The position numbers were made by a program, and so were the translations under genes. A stretch of DNA of 23,249 bases from a virus, in IMG/VR virus record IMGVR_UViG_3300042874_000077, positions 1 through 23,249 of that record; one strand, given 5' to 3'. This document shows positions 12,107-20,263 of this stretch, in pieces. Positions within the stretch are counted from its first letter, which is position 1. Every line of letters starts with the position of its first letter. The notes under the pieces were generated by a model, which worked only from the letters and a program-made list of their open reading frames with translations, did not search any database and was not told where the DNA came from.

Positions 12107-15001
12107 ATGTCCACCCCTATTCTAGTAGAATATATCTTAGATGAAATCAAACCTACCGTTTACTATAAGCTAAAATTCGATAAATGGGATGGCAATCCTA
12201 ACTCGAATATCCATTGTCCTTTTGCAGAAAAGCATAAGGCTGGAACTGACAAAAAACCTTCGTTTTCAGTAAACATCAATGACTCGGGTGGATGTTACTG
12301 CCACGCTTGCGGAACTAAAGTTGCTTCAATTATTCATTGTGAAAAATTGCTCGCGGCAGCTATAAAGGAAAAGATTTCGGATGAACAAGCGGCAAGTAGA
12401 ATTTATCATCTTCTAATTCATCCAGTTCTCGCGTCAATTGAGGATGTAGAGAACCACTTGGTACCCTATCTGACTGCTCTACGTAGTGCCCCCCTCATAC
12501 TGAAAAAACTTCAGGATGAATTGATGATTACAGAAAACATCATCGCACAGCTAGACCTTGGATGGGATTTGAAGTTGAGACGAGTGACAATACCAATCTT
12601 TGATAAGTTTGGGCAATTGGTAAACATTCGACTATATCGTTTGCCTTCGATGCGGGATGATGATAAGTATCCTAAGATTCTAAACACAGAAGGATATGGG
12701 TCTAAGGCTCAAGTTTATCCGGTGTCGCGAGTTCAAGCGATTTGTCGCAGTGCTCACAGGCCAAAGATTCTCTATTGGTTTACAGGGGAGCGAGACACAA
12801 TTTTAGCATGGGATAAAGGACTTCCTGCACTTTGTTACACGACAGGAGAGAATGTATGCAAAAAGGAATGGGCGAAAGAGTTGAAAGACTTCAATACCGT
12901 TGTTGGAATCGTCAGAGACAATGACAAAGCAGGTAAAGAAGGTGCAACCAAGCGGCATGGCATGCTTCAGAACGGGGGAGTTTCTTCCTTTATAGTTGAA
13001 CTTCCCGAAGACAAAGGTAAAGACTTTTCGGAGTTCATCGAGAATGGCGGAACAGTTGAAGAGTTTTTAGCATTGAGTAAAAATGAGAAAAAAGAGAACG
13101 AGAGTGAAGAGGAAATCCCGGATAGTGACTACTACGAATTTCCCCGCATTGTCGATCCTCGCAAGTTCAAGAATCTAGGTAACTTCGCTGTCTATGAGAT
13201 TGGACGCAATCCAACACTACTGAACAAACCCATTACCGTTCGTGCTATCGTTTCAGGAAAGATGGAGCGGACCTATTCGATCCCACATACTTTTCAGATT
13301 GGAGATAACAAATTTAAGTTACCAATCTCGCGAGAAATGCTTCAATTGGTGCGAGAGCATGACGTGAACATTGATAAGCTGGTAAGAGGATATGCGAATA
13401 CTAAAGCAAAAATTGTCCCGCTAGAAAAACTGACTGTGACAGAAGTTGAGATTATTCCCATGATTCAGCCGGGTGTCGATTTTCCATACGTCAATCAACG
13501 CTGCTACTTTTTCGGTCCTCTGATTGAATGCAACAAGCCGTATGAAATGGTGATTGTACCAACCACCGATATGTCCACACAAGAGACTATCGGTATGATT
13601 GTACAGATTACTCCCATCTCCAATATTTTAGATTCGTATAAATTTACCAAAGAAAGTTGTGAAGAGTTGATTGAAGAATTTGGAATGCCGGATGGAGTAG
13701 ATTTATTTGAACATATTTACAATATTGCAAATGCAATTAGTGAAAACTATACGCGAGTTTATCATCGTGAAGATTTGCATGTTATTGCACTTTTGACATG
13801 GATTGCACCCCTTCAATTTGAATTTCCATTCGAGGGAGTCCAACGTGGATGGCTTAACTCTCTAGTGTTAGGAGATACCGAAACAGGTAAATCAAAAGTA
13901 TGTCAGAAATTAACTGCTCTTTTCCATTGCGGCGTATTTATCAACGCGGAATCATGCAGTTACGTGGGACTTGTAGGCGGTGCGGTGAAAAGTTCGTCTG
14001 GAATGTTTCTATTGAGATGGGGCAAAATACCACTTTACAATCGCCAACTTGTAGTGGTGGAGGAACTCTCTGGATTGACTACACAGGAAATCTCTTATAT
14101 GTCGGAGGTACGTTCTGCGGGAATAGCAAGATACGACAAAGCTGGACTGACGGGAGAAACGAGTGCAAAAACTCGCTTAATTTGCTTATCGAATGTAAGA
14201 GAGAAAGGCAAGAGTTTAGGAGACTTCAACACGGGAGTTCAAGCGGCACTGCAATTGGTCGGACAGAATGAAGACCTTGCCCGATTTGATTTGATCCTGA
14301 CTGCAACTGATGACGAGGTTGATAGTTCAGTTATCAATAAAGATAGGTCTGGAGATGACGATGGAACTTTTTCCTCTATAGAACTTCAGCGATTTCAAGA
14401 TTTGATTATGTTCGCATGGTCGTTAAAGCCTGAACAAATTGATTTTACACTTAGTGCATATCGTGCTTGCTTGCAACAGACACTTTTACTATCTGCTAAA
14501 TATCATCCTTCGCTGCCAGTCTTCAAAGCAGGTTCAGGACGATTGAAATTAGCACGCATTGCTTTGGCAATCGCTTGTTTGCAAATGGCATGGGATGTAG
14601 AAAAAGAAAAATTGATAGTGACTGATGTTCATGTAAATATGGCAGCGCAATTACTGGAGCATCTATACTCCAAGCCGTCGTTTGGATACTCTCGCTACTC
14701 CAAAATTCAATATGATTTGCAGAAGGTGCTGAATCAAGATGATGTCCTAATCAAATTAAAAGAAGTGTTTGGAGAGAAAGTTGCAGACTTTTATCAGTAT
14801 GTTTCCTACGCTGCATCTTTTACCAAGTTTGAAATTGCGGATGCGTTAGGTGTTCACAATATGTATGTTGAACGCGCTATCAGTCAGATGTTCCTGTCTA
14901 ACCTACTCAAGAAAGGGGACCGACAAAATGAATGGACGCTCTCTCGCGCCGGTCGCAAATGGATTGAACGTCAGCTAACTTTACACAAAACTAAAAAATG
15001 A
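12107..15001 (+). CDS. DnaG-type primase fused to MCM-like AAA+ helicase
   Basis: 964 aa. Zinc finger C37/H43/C65/C68 (CHC2 type). Toprim at about 220-290 with GERD (227-230) and RDND (270-273). Residues about 350-450 may form an OB-fold (NKPITVRAIVSG...). The AAA+ domain has Walker A GDTETGKS (589-596), then GLVGGAVKSSSG, Walker B VVVEELSG near 648-655, an EVRSAGIARYDKAGL stretch parallel to the MCM E-x5-I-x2-KAGI motif, sensor LICLSN and arginine finger RFDLIL near 725. The C-terminus (about 900-955) is winged-helix-like. It should prime and unwind at the fork, analogous to T7 gp4 but with an MCM-family motor. No frameshift seen. Three exact motif copies (12360, 12985, 14371) lie inside. 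Confidence 0.88.
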   Translation: MSTPILVEYILDEIKPTVYYKLKFDKWDGNPNSNIHCPFAEKHKAGTDKKPSFSVNINDSGGCYCHACGTKVASIIHCEKLLAAAIKEKISDEQAASRIYHLLIHPVLASIEDVENHLVPYLTALRSAPLILKKLQDELMITENIIAQLDLGWDLKLRRVTIPIFDKFGQLVNIRLYRLPSMRDDDKYPKILNTEGYGSKAQVYPVSRVQAICRSAHRPKILYWFTGERDTILAWDKGLPALCYTTGENVCKKEWAKELKDFNTVVGIVRDNDKAGKEGATKRHGMLQNGGVSSFIVELPEDKGKDFSEFIENGGTVEEFLALSKNEKKENESEEEIPDSDYYEFPRIVDPRKFKNLGNFAVYEIGRNPTLLNKPITVRAIVSGKMERTYSIPHTFQIGDNKFKLPISREMLQLVREHDVNIDKLVRGYANTKAKIVPLEKLTVTEVEIIPMIQPGVDFPYVNQRCYFFGPLIECNKPYEMVIVPTTDMSTQETIGMIVQITPISNILDSYKFTKESCEELIEEFGMPDGVDLFEHIYNIANAISENYTRVYHREDLHVIALLTWIAPLQFEFPFEGVQRGWLNSLVLGDTETGKSKVCQKLTALFHCGVFINAESCSYVGLVGGAVKSSSGMFLLRWGKIPLYNRQLVVVEELSGLTTQEISYMSEVRSAGIARYDKAGLTGETSAKTRLICLSNVREKGKSLGDFNTGVQAALQLVGQNEDLARFDLILTATDDEVDSSVINKDRSGDDDGTFSSIELQRFQDLIMFAWSLKPEQIDFTLSAYRACLQQTLLLSAKYHPSLPVFKAGSGRLKLARIALAIACLQMAWDVEKEKLIVTDVHVNMAAQLLEHLYSKPSFGYSRYSKIQYDLQKVLNQDDVLIKLKEVFGEKVADFYQYVSYAASFTKFEIADALGVHNMYVERAISQMFLSNLLKKGDRQNEWTLSRAGRKWIERQLTLHKTKK

Positions 15002-15171
15002 CTTTACGTGATTTAACCTCTAAACAAATGGAAAAATTGATAGCAAAAGCAAAAAAAGTCTATAAGTTAAAATCATTGCATAAAATTGATTTAGGAGGAC
15101 AAGAAAAATCATTTAATTGTGGATTTTCAGAAGGAATAAAAGCTCTTTTAGAACTTGTCAAAAATGAGTAA
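14998..15171 (+). CDS. Small hypothetical protein, 57 aa
   Basis: ATG at 14998 overlaps the primase-helicase stop (AAATGA) and runs to TAA at 15169-15171, where it overlaps the next ATG by 8 bp. The peptide begins MTLRDLTSKQMEKLI, is lysine-rich and ends EGIKALLELVKNE; probably helical. Coupling at both ends is strong support, since the interval would otherwise be an unusually long 160-bp gap in a packed operon. Confidence 0.7.
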   Translation: MTLRDLTSKQMEKLIAKAKKVYKLKSLHKIDLGGQEKSFNCGFSEGIKALLELVKNE

Positions 15172-15700
15172 ATGCACGGCTTGTCAGTTACATAAAAACT
15201 CAGGTACCACGACAAATGCGGCGGAAGGCTGGGGTAATCGTGAAGCTAAGTTGGTAATTGTAATGGACTGTCCCGGCAGTCATCTTGCAGAAAAGTTGTT
15301 GATTTGGATTCTACGCAAACTCTCGTTGACGGCTGATGATGTATGGGTGGACTACACTTTCAAATGTCCAACTGAGAAGACCAAGAAAGCTGAGCTTTTA
15401 GAATGTCATAAAACTTGCTGGGAGCAACATCCTCGCCATGAAATTATTTACAATCATTCAATAGTTCTTGCAGGAAATTGGTCTTCATCTTTTGTAGGTG
15501 GACAAACATTGAAGAATGTCAATGGACGAAAAGACCCTGAAGGCATTTGGTATGTGTATTCTTTCAACTATCTTTTGATGAATCCGGCTGAATGTCTTCG
15601 CACTTGGCGTGTAATTTACAAAGCCTCAGAAGAAGCCGGATTGAAACCCGCCTACTGTAGTGAATTGGCAAACTTTCAATTCCCATCCAAAAAAGTTTAA
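15164..15700 (+). CDS. Uracil-DNA glycosylase superfamily Fe-S protein (UDG4-like, degenerate motifs)
   Basis: 178 aa from the ATG at 15164. C4-x2-C7, C68 and C85 match the four-cysteine 4Fe-4S pattern of family 4 UDGs, and DYTFKCPTEKTKKAELLECHKTC follows the family's T-N-x-x-K-C-x-P...E...C stretch. However the usual GEAPG catalytic loop reads MDCPG (35-39), and the late H-P-S loop reads MNPAEC (139-144). Activity on uracil is therefore doubtful. Position immediately before the polymerase suggests a replication-coupled role such as sensing uracil or binding DNA ends. Confidence 0.75.
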   Translation: MSKCTACQLHKNSGTTTNAAEGWGNREAKLVIVMDCPGSHLAEKLLIWILRKLSLTADDVWVDYTFKCPTEKTKKAELLECHKTCWEQHPRHEIIYNHSIVLAGNWSSSFVGGQTLKNVNGRKDPEGIWYVYSFNYLLMNPAECLRTWRVIYKASEEAGLKPAYCSELANFQFPSKKV

Positions 15701-15701
15701 G

Positions 15702-17561
15702 ATGCGTACATTATATTATGATATTGAGACGGATAGCGAACATCCTCAGTATGCAAATATGAGTTTAATGGGGATTTTGGTTGAAGACCCTAAAGGCTTT
15801 GACGATAATGTGATATATGCGTGGGAAGCGCCGTTTTCGGCAGAATCTATAGAGGAAATAAAAAGCCTTTTGTGTAAACAGGGTATCCGTCGCGTGGGTT
15901 TTAATAACCTTAACTACGACGATTTAGTATTAGCAAATCATGGCATTACTGTGCCATCGAAAGGGACGGAAGATGCGATGTTGGCAATCAAGACGTGTCA
16001 CCCCGAGCTTCCTGCTTTCGCATTGAAGTTTCTGTGTTGGTATCTGTTGGGCGATGCGTGCTGGGACGAGTTTACACTTGAGCAATCGGGACACAAGTTC
16101 GATGGCGAAGTCTCAGAAAATCTTCGATTGTATCATCGTGAAGATTTAGAACGTCATAAAAAGATATGGAAGTGGATCGAGAAGAAAGTTGCGGAGCCAC
16201 TACATACTGAAGCCTATCGTTTAGATATGGGGATGAAATACCCATTACAAGAAATGACCTTTGAAGGGGGTGTTTTAGTTGATACTAAAAAAGCAGCACA
16301 AACATTGGAAATGCTTGAAGCAAAGAAAAAAGTTATTCAAGCTCGCGTGGCGGAAGTATCTAATGGGAAAGTTACCAATGCAAATTCAAATCGCCAAATC
16401 GGAACCTATTTGGCCGATGTTGAAGATTTTGCGCTGAATCTAACAGGGACGGGTGAATTTCAGGTAAAGAAGAAAGACCTTGCCGAAATCACTGGGATGG
16501 AAAATGAAAAGATGAGGGAATGGAAACCGGGTGAAATACTTCCTCCTAACTTTTCGGAAGTTGCTCTGTTGGGATGGCAGATGAAAGACAATGAAACCAT
16601 TCGTAAGTATGTCAAAAATTATCTTACGGCTGCGACTGAGACGGCAATGGATGGCTGGATTCCGGCTGCGTATGGCATATCGCGCGCTGTTACTCGCAGA
16701 ACTCTTTCCAAATCGTTTTACAAAATCAATTTTCAAAACTCTAATGAAGCGATTGATTCTTTCAAACTCATTCCAGATGGGTATCTTGGATGGTTTATCG
16801 ACTCCACGCAAGTTGAAAATGTTGTTCATATTTATGAATCCGGGGATATTGCCCGTCGTCAGGCATACGAAGAAGACGAAGAGTGGAATGAATATGTTTG
16901 GCTCTGCTGCCGAATTCGTGGAGAGGAAGGCGACAAAGCGAAGTGGGATTCGATAAAGAGCAAGCAAGTTCCACATTGGTCAATTTACAAACTTTACAAG
17001 ACAGTAAAACTTGCACTTAATTTCGGGATGGGTATCAAGAAATTCTGTGCAACACTTGGCTTGGACTACAAGATTGGACAAGCTATCTTCAATGACATCC
17101 ATCGCGCCTGCCAAGCTATCCGGCAATTGCAAGATAAAGTTGAAGCCAATTTGAACAGTATAGGATATGTCCAAGACTCCTTTGGGCACATCTATAGAGG
17201 AGAAGAGCCCTATAAAGTTGTCGCGTATTTGATTCAGGGATGTGGTACTGGATCACTTCCAAAGGCGCAAATTAAAGCAAATTTCGATACTCTACATACA
17301 TGGTCTGCCAATGTAGGGCAATCGGTCGGTCCCCTTTGCTCCACAACTCACGACGAAAACTCTGGATTACTCCGACTGAATTTAGGAGAAACTAAAATTC
17401 ACAAAATCCTTAGTGAACTCATGGTTAATATGACTTCACGATACTCTCACAAATTTGACGGAATTCCACTCCGAGCTAAACTCTATCTCTCTACCACAAC
17501 AGTCGCAGACAAGAAAAACCACGAACAAATAAATTGGAAAACCCAAATAAACATACCATGA
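15702..17561 (+). CDS. DNA polymerase I family (family A) with 3'-5' exonuclease
   Basis: 619 aa from the ATG at 15702, one base after the previous stop. Exo I YYDIETDSE (D7, E9), exo II GFNNLNYDDL and exo III YHREDLERH are intact, so proofreading is likely. Polymerase motif A is FIDSTQVEN (Asp367), motif B is KTVKLALNFGMG (about 436-447) and motif C is THDEN (H550-D551-E552). Motif A is unusual: most enzymes read DYSQIELR. No 5'-3' exonuclease domain. This is the expected phage replicative polymerase, working with the primase-MCM helicase. The stop overlaps the next ATG (ATGA). Exact motif copy at 15847 and near copy at 17192. Confidence 0.92.
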   Translation: MRTLYYDIETDSEHPQYANMSLMGILVEDPKGFDDNVIYAWEAPFSAESIEEIKSLLCKQGIRRVGFNNLNYDDLVLANHGITVPSKGTEDAMLAIKTCHPELPAFALKFLCWYLLGDACWDEFTLEQSGHKFDGEVSENLRLYHREDLERHKKIWKWIEKKVAEPLHTEAYRLDMGMKYPLQEMTFEGGVLVDTKKAAQTLEMLEAKKKVIQARVAEVSNGKVTNANSNRQIGTYLADVEDFALNLTGTGEFQVKKKDLAEITGMENEKMREWKPGEILPPNFSEVALLGWQMKDNETIRKYVKNYLTAATETAMDGWIPAAYGISRAVTRRTLSKSFYKINFQNSNEAIDSFKLIPDGYLGWFIDSTQVENVVHIYESGDIARRQAYEEDEEWNEYVWLCCRIRGEEGDKAKWDSIKSKQVPHWSIYKLYKTVKLALNFGMGIKKFCATLGLDYKIGQAIFNDIHRACQAIRQLQDKVEANLNSIGYVQDSFGHIYRGEEPYKVVAYLIQGCGTGSLPKAQIKANFDTLHTWSANVGQSVGPLCSTTHDENSGLLRLNLGETKIHKILSELMVNMTSRYSHKFDGIPLRAKLYLSTTTVADKKNHEQINWKTQINIP

Positions 17562-17761
17562 TCGACACATCAAATTTTCGTCGAAGGCATACATTAGATT
17601 ATTATTTTGGATTGAAATGTAATTTTAGAATTATACTAAATAGTACCTCTGAAATAATTCAATGCGAGTGTGGTCGAATGCTTAAAGAAATTTTAGAAAA
17701 TTTATTTGGAACGGTGGATAAATCTGTTGTACTCTCACGTTGTTCTATTTTTGTATGTTAA
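17558..17761 (+). CDS. Small hypothetical protein, 67 aa
   Basis: ATG overlaps the polymerase stop (ATGA) and the TAA overlaps the resolvase ATG by 7 bp. Contains CNFRIIL, CECGRMLKEIL and a terminal SRCSIFVC: five cysteines, of which CxC near residue 37 might be part of a metal site. AT-rich relative to neighbours. Function unknown. Confidence 0.6.
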   Translation: MIDTSNFRRRHTLDYYFGLKCNFRIILNSTSEIIQCECGRMLKEILENLFGTVDKSVVLSRCSIFVC

Positions 17762-18219
17762 TTTTAGCGATTGACCCTTCCATCAACAATGTAGGACTTG
17801 CGCTGTATAATACTGAGACTGGAAAACTTATAACCCGAGTTTTACATCCTCCTAAACTACAACGTCAGTATCTTTTAAGCTGGATTTGTAATCAAATTCA
17901 ATGTGTTGAATTTTTCAAAAATATCAATACGTTAGTCATCGAATATCCTACTTTTCAAAATTCTGCAAAAGGACGTATCGCAGCACAAAAAGGATACACT
18001 CTCGATTTAGCCTATATCGCCGGATACATTTCAGCCGAATGTAAACTTAAGCCATCCTGTATTCACCTTCCCACTCCTCAGCAATGGAAAGGAAATCTAC
18101 CTAAAGCAGCGGTCGGGCGTCGTTTCCAACGACGATTCGGAATTGATCCTGAGACAATTACCGATCACGAATACGAAGCAGCTATGATGATTGCTTGGTG
18201 TATGGATTCAACCGTGTAA
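17755..18219 (+). CDS. RuvC-like Holliday junction resolvase
   Basis: 154 aa from the ATG at 17755. RNase H-fold signature: LAIDPSINNVGLALY (Asp7), LVIEYP (Glu63), TPQQWKGNLPK (107-117, substrate-contact region) and TDHEYEAAM (Asp137, His138, Glu141). The four acidic positions match the RuvC catalytic set, with Glu in place of the last Asp. It resolves four-way junctions left by recombination and replication before packaging. It is the last gene of the + strand half, and its end overlaps the - strand microprotein by 12 bp. Confidence 0.85.
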   Translation: MLILAIDPSINNVGLALYNTETGKLITRVLHPPKLQRQYLLSWICNQIQCVEFFKNINTLVIEYPTFQNSAKGRIAAQKGYTLDLAYIAGYISAECKLKPSCIHLPTPQQWKGNLPKAAVGRRFQRRFGIDPETITDHEYEAAMMIAWCMDSTV

Positions 18220-18282
18220 TTTTAGCACGTATAAAATCCAAACCACAATGATGATAACGATAGCTGAAGCGATCCAAATCAT
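18208..18282 (-). CDS. 24-aa single-span membrane microprotein downstream of the endolysin
   Basis: On the - strand an ATG (18282-18280) overlaps the endolysin stop (ATGA) and runs to TGA at 18210-18208. The peptide begins MIWIASAIVIIIVVW and ends ILYVLKLHG: one helix of about 20 hydrophobic residues. It is the last gene of the late operon and converges with the resolvase gene. It could assist lysis as a small pinholin-like or regulatory peptide, which is inference from context. It matches the length and junction of the 2800-2874 peptide but not its sequence. Confidence 0.5.
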   Translation of the reverse strand: MIWIASAIVIIIVVWILYVLKLHG

Positions 18283-18755
18283 AAACGCGCAAACTGATAG
18301 TGCATCCAATCAAAATTTCGCTGTCGTCCAAGACTGACACCCCCTACACTTTCAACAATCTTCCAAAATTCTTCAGCGTCAGTTTTAGATAACCGTGCAT
18401 TAGGACGTTTAACTCGTAATCCATTACGTGCATCGTCTAAATCAATTGCACAACCCCAACTGTGAATTGACCAAGAAGTTTTTGAGCCTCGTTTCAAACG
18501 AACATTGAAACACCCTCCAAATAAATCTAAACCAAGGTCTTTGATTTTATTTGGAGAGTATGCAGATTTTACTTTTAAGAAAATTGTTAAAAAACTATCT
18601 GCAACTAATTCGTGACAAACAACTTTTGTTACTTTAGCTTTTTTATCCCATGATAAAACCATTGGATAAGGAGGAATAAAAAATCCCAAGTGTTTATCTA
18701 TCTCCTTTATAGGGCCGTAAAATTTAGGACACTGTGATTCAGTTGGCCAGTTCAT
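18279..18755 (-). CDS. M15-family peptidase endolysin (L-alanyl-D-glutamate/D-Ala-D-Ala type)
   Basis: 158 aa. Zinc-site pattern SIHSWGCAIDLD (96-107; H98 and D105, the SxHxxGxAxD motif) and DWMHYQ (149-154; H152), with GGCFNVRLKRG upstream. These are hallmarks of M15 (VanY/phage L-peptidase) enzymes that cut the peptide stem of peptidoglycan. There is no signal peptide, so it should need the holin to leave the cytoplasm. Its start overlaps the holin-like gene's end by 17 bp, placing it in the lysis cassette. Near-motif copy at 18702. Confidence 0.9.
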   Translation of the reverse strand: MNWPTESQCPKFYGPIKEIDKHLGFFIPPYPMVLSWDKKAKVTKVVCHELVADSFLTIFLKVKSAYSPNKIKDLGLDLFGGCFNVRLKRGSKTSWSIHSWGCAIDLDDARNGLRVKRPNARLSKTDAEEFWKIVESVGGVSLGRQRNFDWMHYQFARL

Positions 18756-19161
18756 TTTCGTCGGGACGGGATGTTTCTAAAGGAATTGTATCAAGCGGGC
18801 GATAACTTGGTTCTGATTTGAATTCTTCAGAAAATCGCTCAGTCAATTCTTGAATTGATTCAATACGTTCATGCACAATTTGAGTAGCAATACTTGCATT
18901 AGCATTAACAGTTGCATGATATGAAACATCTTCAATACCGATATATTTAGAGCATAGGGCACCGACAATTCCTGCAACAATTGCAAACATCCCACCATAT
19001 ACTCCAGATTGAATTGGACTGAGCGCGTAAAGATGATTTACTCCACGTTCTAACATTGCCCAAGCAACTGCGGATGAAATAAGAAAAACCCAAAGTTTTC
19101 GAGATGTTAATCGCTTAAAAAGTTCAATTAAAGCAACCTTCCACCAAATTTCATTTTTCAT
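18739..19161 (-). CDS. Holin-like protein with two membrane segments, 140 aa
   Basis: Two hydrophobic segments (about residues 23-38 and 53-71) separated by a short loop, then a 65-residue charged, mostly helical tail. The N-terminus has a short basic amphipathic start (KRLTSRK). Two-span topology and position just upstream of the endolysin suggest a class II-type holin, though the tail is longer than usual. Start overlaps the previous stop (ATGA), end overlaps the endolysin start. Confidence 0.65.
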   Translation of the reverse strand: MKNEIWWKVALIELFKRLTSRKLWVFLISSAVAWAMLERGVNHLYALSPIQSGVYGGMFAIVAGIVGALCSKYIGIEDVSYHATVNANASIATQIVHERIESIQELTERFSEEFKSEPSYRPLDTIPLETSRPDENELAN

Positions 19162-19349
19162 TTTCCGTTAATTTCTAAAATGTCAGGACCGTTGAGAGGA
19201 AGCGTTGACCAATGTGCTTTACGAGTTGCACAACCACTCAGGAAAAGACATAAAAGGAATACAAACCAAGGATTTGGATACCATTTTAGAATCTTGTAAA
19301 TAATGAATCCCACCAATAACAATCCGAGAATTGCGAAGAAAATGTTCAT
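19158..19349 (-). CDS. Small membrane protein with lipobox (possible o-spanin-like), 63 aa
   Basis: ATG at 19349 overlaps the spanin stop (ATGA). The in-frame region further upstream would be read inside the spanin gene and is rejected. Two hydrophobic stretches (3-20 and 28-37) are joined by KWYPNP. The second ends LFLSGC, a good lipobox, followed by a short 24-residue polar tail with Pro. It could be an outer-membrane lipoprotein with an unusual N-terminal anchor or a two-span protein whose Cys is incidental. Coupled to lysis genes on both sides. Confidence 0.6.
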   Translation of the reverse strand: MNIFFAILGLLLVGFIIYKILKWYPNPWFVFLLCLFLSGCATRKAHWSTLPLNGPDILEINGK

Positions 19350-19990
19350 ATAATAAAGCGAGAGAGAAAGTAGCCACCGATTCCACCTGCTACCGGAAAT
19401 AAAAGTGACCAAAGATTTGCAAAAGAAACCATCCGCAAACCAAGAAAGGCTAAGGTTGATCCAGACAACCAACCGACTAAATTTCCACGCCGATTATTGG
19501 AATCATCAATCACTGCAAACTCTACTTTAGTTTTGTTGTGATTCTTTTCTTCTATTTTCCAATTTTGGTCTGCCAAAATCCATGCGGTTTCTGCTGCATG
19601 TTTTCCAGCTTCTTGCATGATACCCCAATCCCTCATCCTAACTTCCGCCATTTCCTTAAAAGCAATTTGTTGCAAAAGTAAATCGTTTGCAGTCTCCATA
19701 TCCTGCAATTTGACTAGAGTTTCGTCTAATTGAAATTCAACTTTCTTTAGACGCTCTGCAATTTCCGGGGGGACAATCTCCTGAATCTTGATTATCTCTT
19801 CCTTTATAGTGCGTGTGCGATACTGAATTTCCTTCGTTCCATCTGACGTAACTTTTTGCGCGCGGCGGATTTCTATAGAGGAAGAAAGAGCGGGTGCAGG
19901 AATTTTAGTTTCTAGTAAAAGCGCACGTTTTGGCACTGTAGAACACCCGGTTAAAAGCACTGCGAGAGTTGCGATTAACCGGATGTTCAT
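19346..19990 (-). CDS. Probable unimolecular spanin (lipobox plus C-terminal membrane segments)
   Basis: 214 aa. N-terminal signal with lipobox LLTGC (Cys16), then a Pro-containing region (to about 35), a long charged coiled-coil-like helix (about 60-160), and hydrophobic segments at about 171-188 and 193-214. A lipoprotein N-end plus a membrane C-end linked by a coil is the design of u-spanins such as T1 gp11, which fuse inner and outer membranes at lysis. Here there seem to be two C-terminal spans rather than one. Implies a host with an outer membrane. Exact motif copies at 19799 and 19873. Confidence 0.75.
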   Translation of the reverse strand: MNIRLIATLAVLLTGCSTVPKRALLLETKIPAPALSSSIEIRRAQKVTSDGTKEIQYRTRTIKEEIIKIQEIVPPEIAERLKKVEFQLDETLVKLQDMETANDLLLQQIAFKEMAEVRMRDWGIMQEAGKHAAETAWILADQNWKIEEKNHNKTKVEFAVIDDSNNRRGNLVGWLSGSTLAFLGLRMVSFANLWSLLFPVAGGIGGYFLSRFII

Positions 19991-20005
19991 TCCAGTGCGA
20001 CTAAA

Positions 20006-20239
20006 TTACGGAGTTTTAGGAGATTGTAATTCTCCAGTTACGACATTATAATTTTGAATCCAACGAACTGCCATTGGAAGAATAGTCTGAAACGTATCTG
20101 TCACCATATCGTCGGCTTCAGTCGCAGACAAACGACGAATAACAATTTCAGTAGGTTTGACTTCAAGTTCAACTCCTTGTTCAGACTCTAGTTTAAGTCC
20201 AAATGGAATAGTTAATGTGAATTGTGTGGGTGTATCCAT
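20006..20239 (-). CDS. Hypothetical protein, 77 aa
   Basis: Not recognised. Soluble; begins MDTPTQFTLTIPFGLKLE with alternating beta-like pattern, then a helical C-half containing MVRW-type aromatic residues (AVRWIQNYN). No membrane segment or cysteines. Placed between two lysis-region genes, 15 bp before the spanin start. Might be a virion or lysis accessory protein. Confidence 0.6.
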   Translation of the reverse strand: MDTPTQFTLTIPFGLKLESEQGVELEVKPTEIVIRRLSATEADDMVTDTFQTILPMAVRWIQNYNVVTGELQSPKTP

Positions 20240-20263
20240 GTTTGTTTATTTTGGGTTTTGGGT

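Noticed and set aside
13900-14271. 123-aa open frame inside the primase-helicase gene
   Set aside because: Alternate frame across the Walker and sensor region of the MCM-like domain; no independent start context.
16440-16976. 178-aa open frame on the - strand
   Set aside because: Lies entirely opposite the DNA polymerase gene, whose motifs are intact; no spacing or motif support.
18202-18240. Intrinsic terminator between the convergent halves
   Set aside because: CGTG/CACG could form a 4-bp stem but it is weak and has no proper U-tract; not reported as a terminator.
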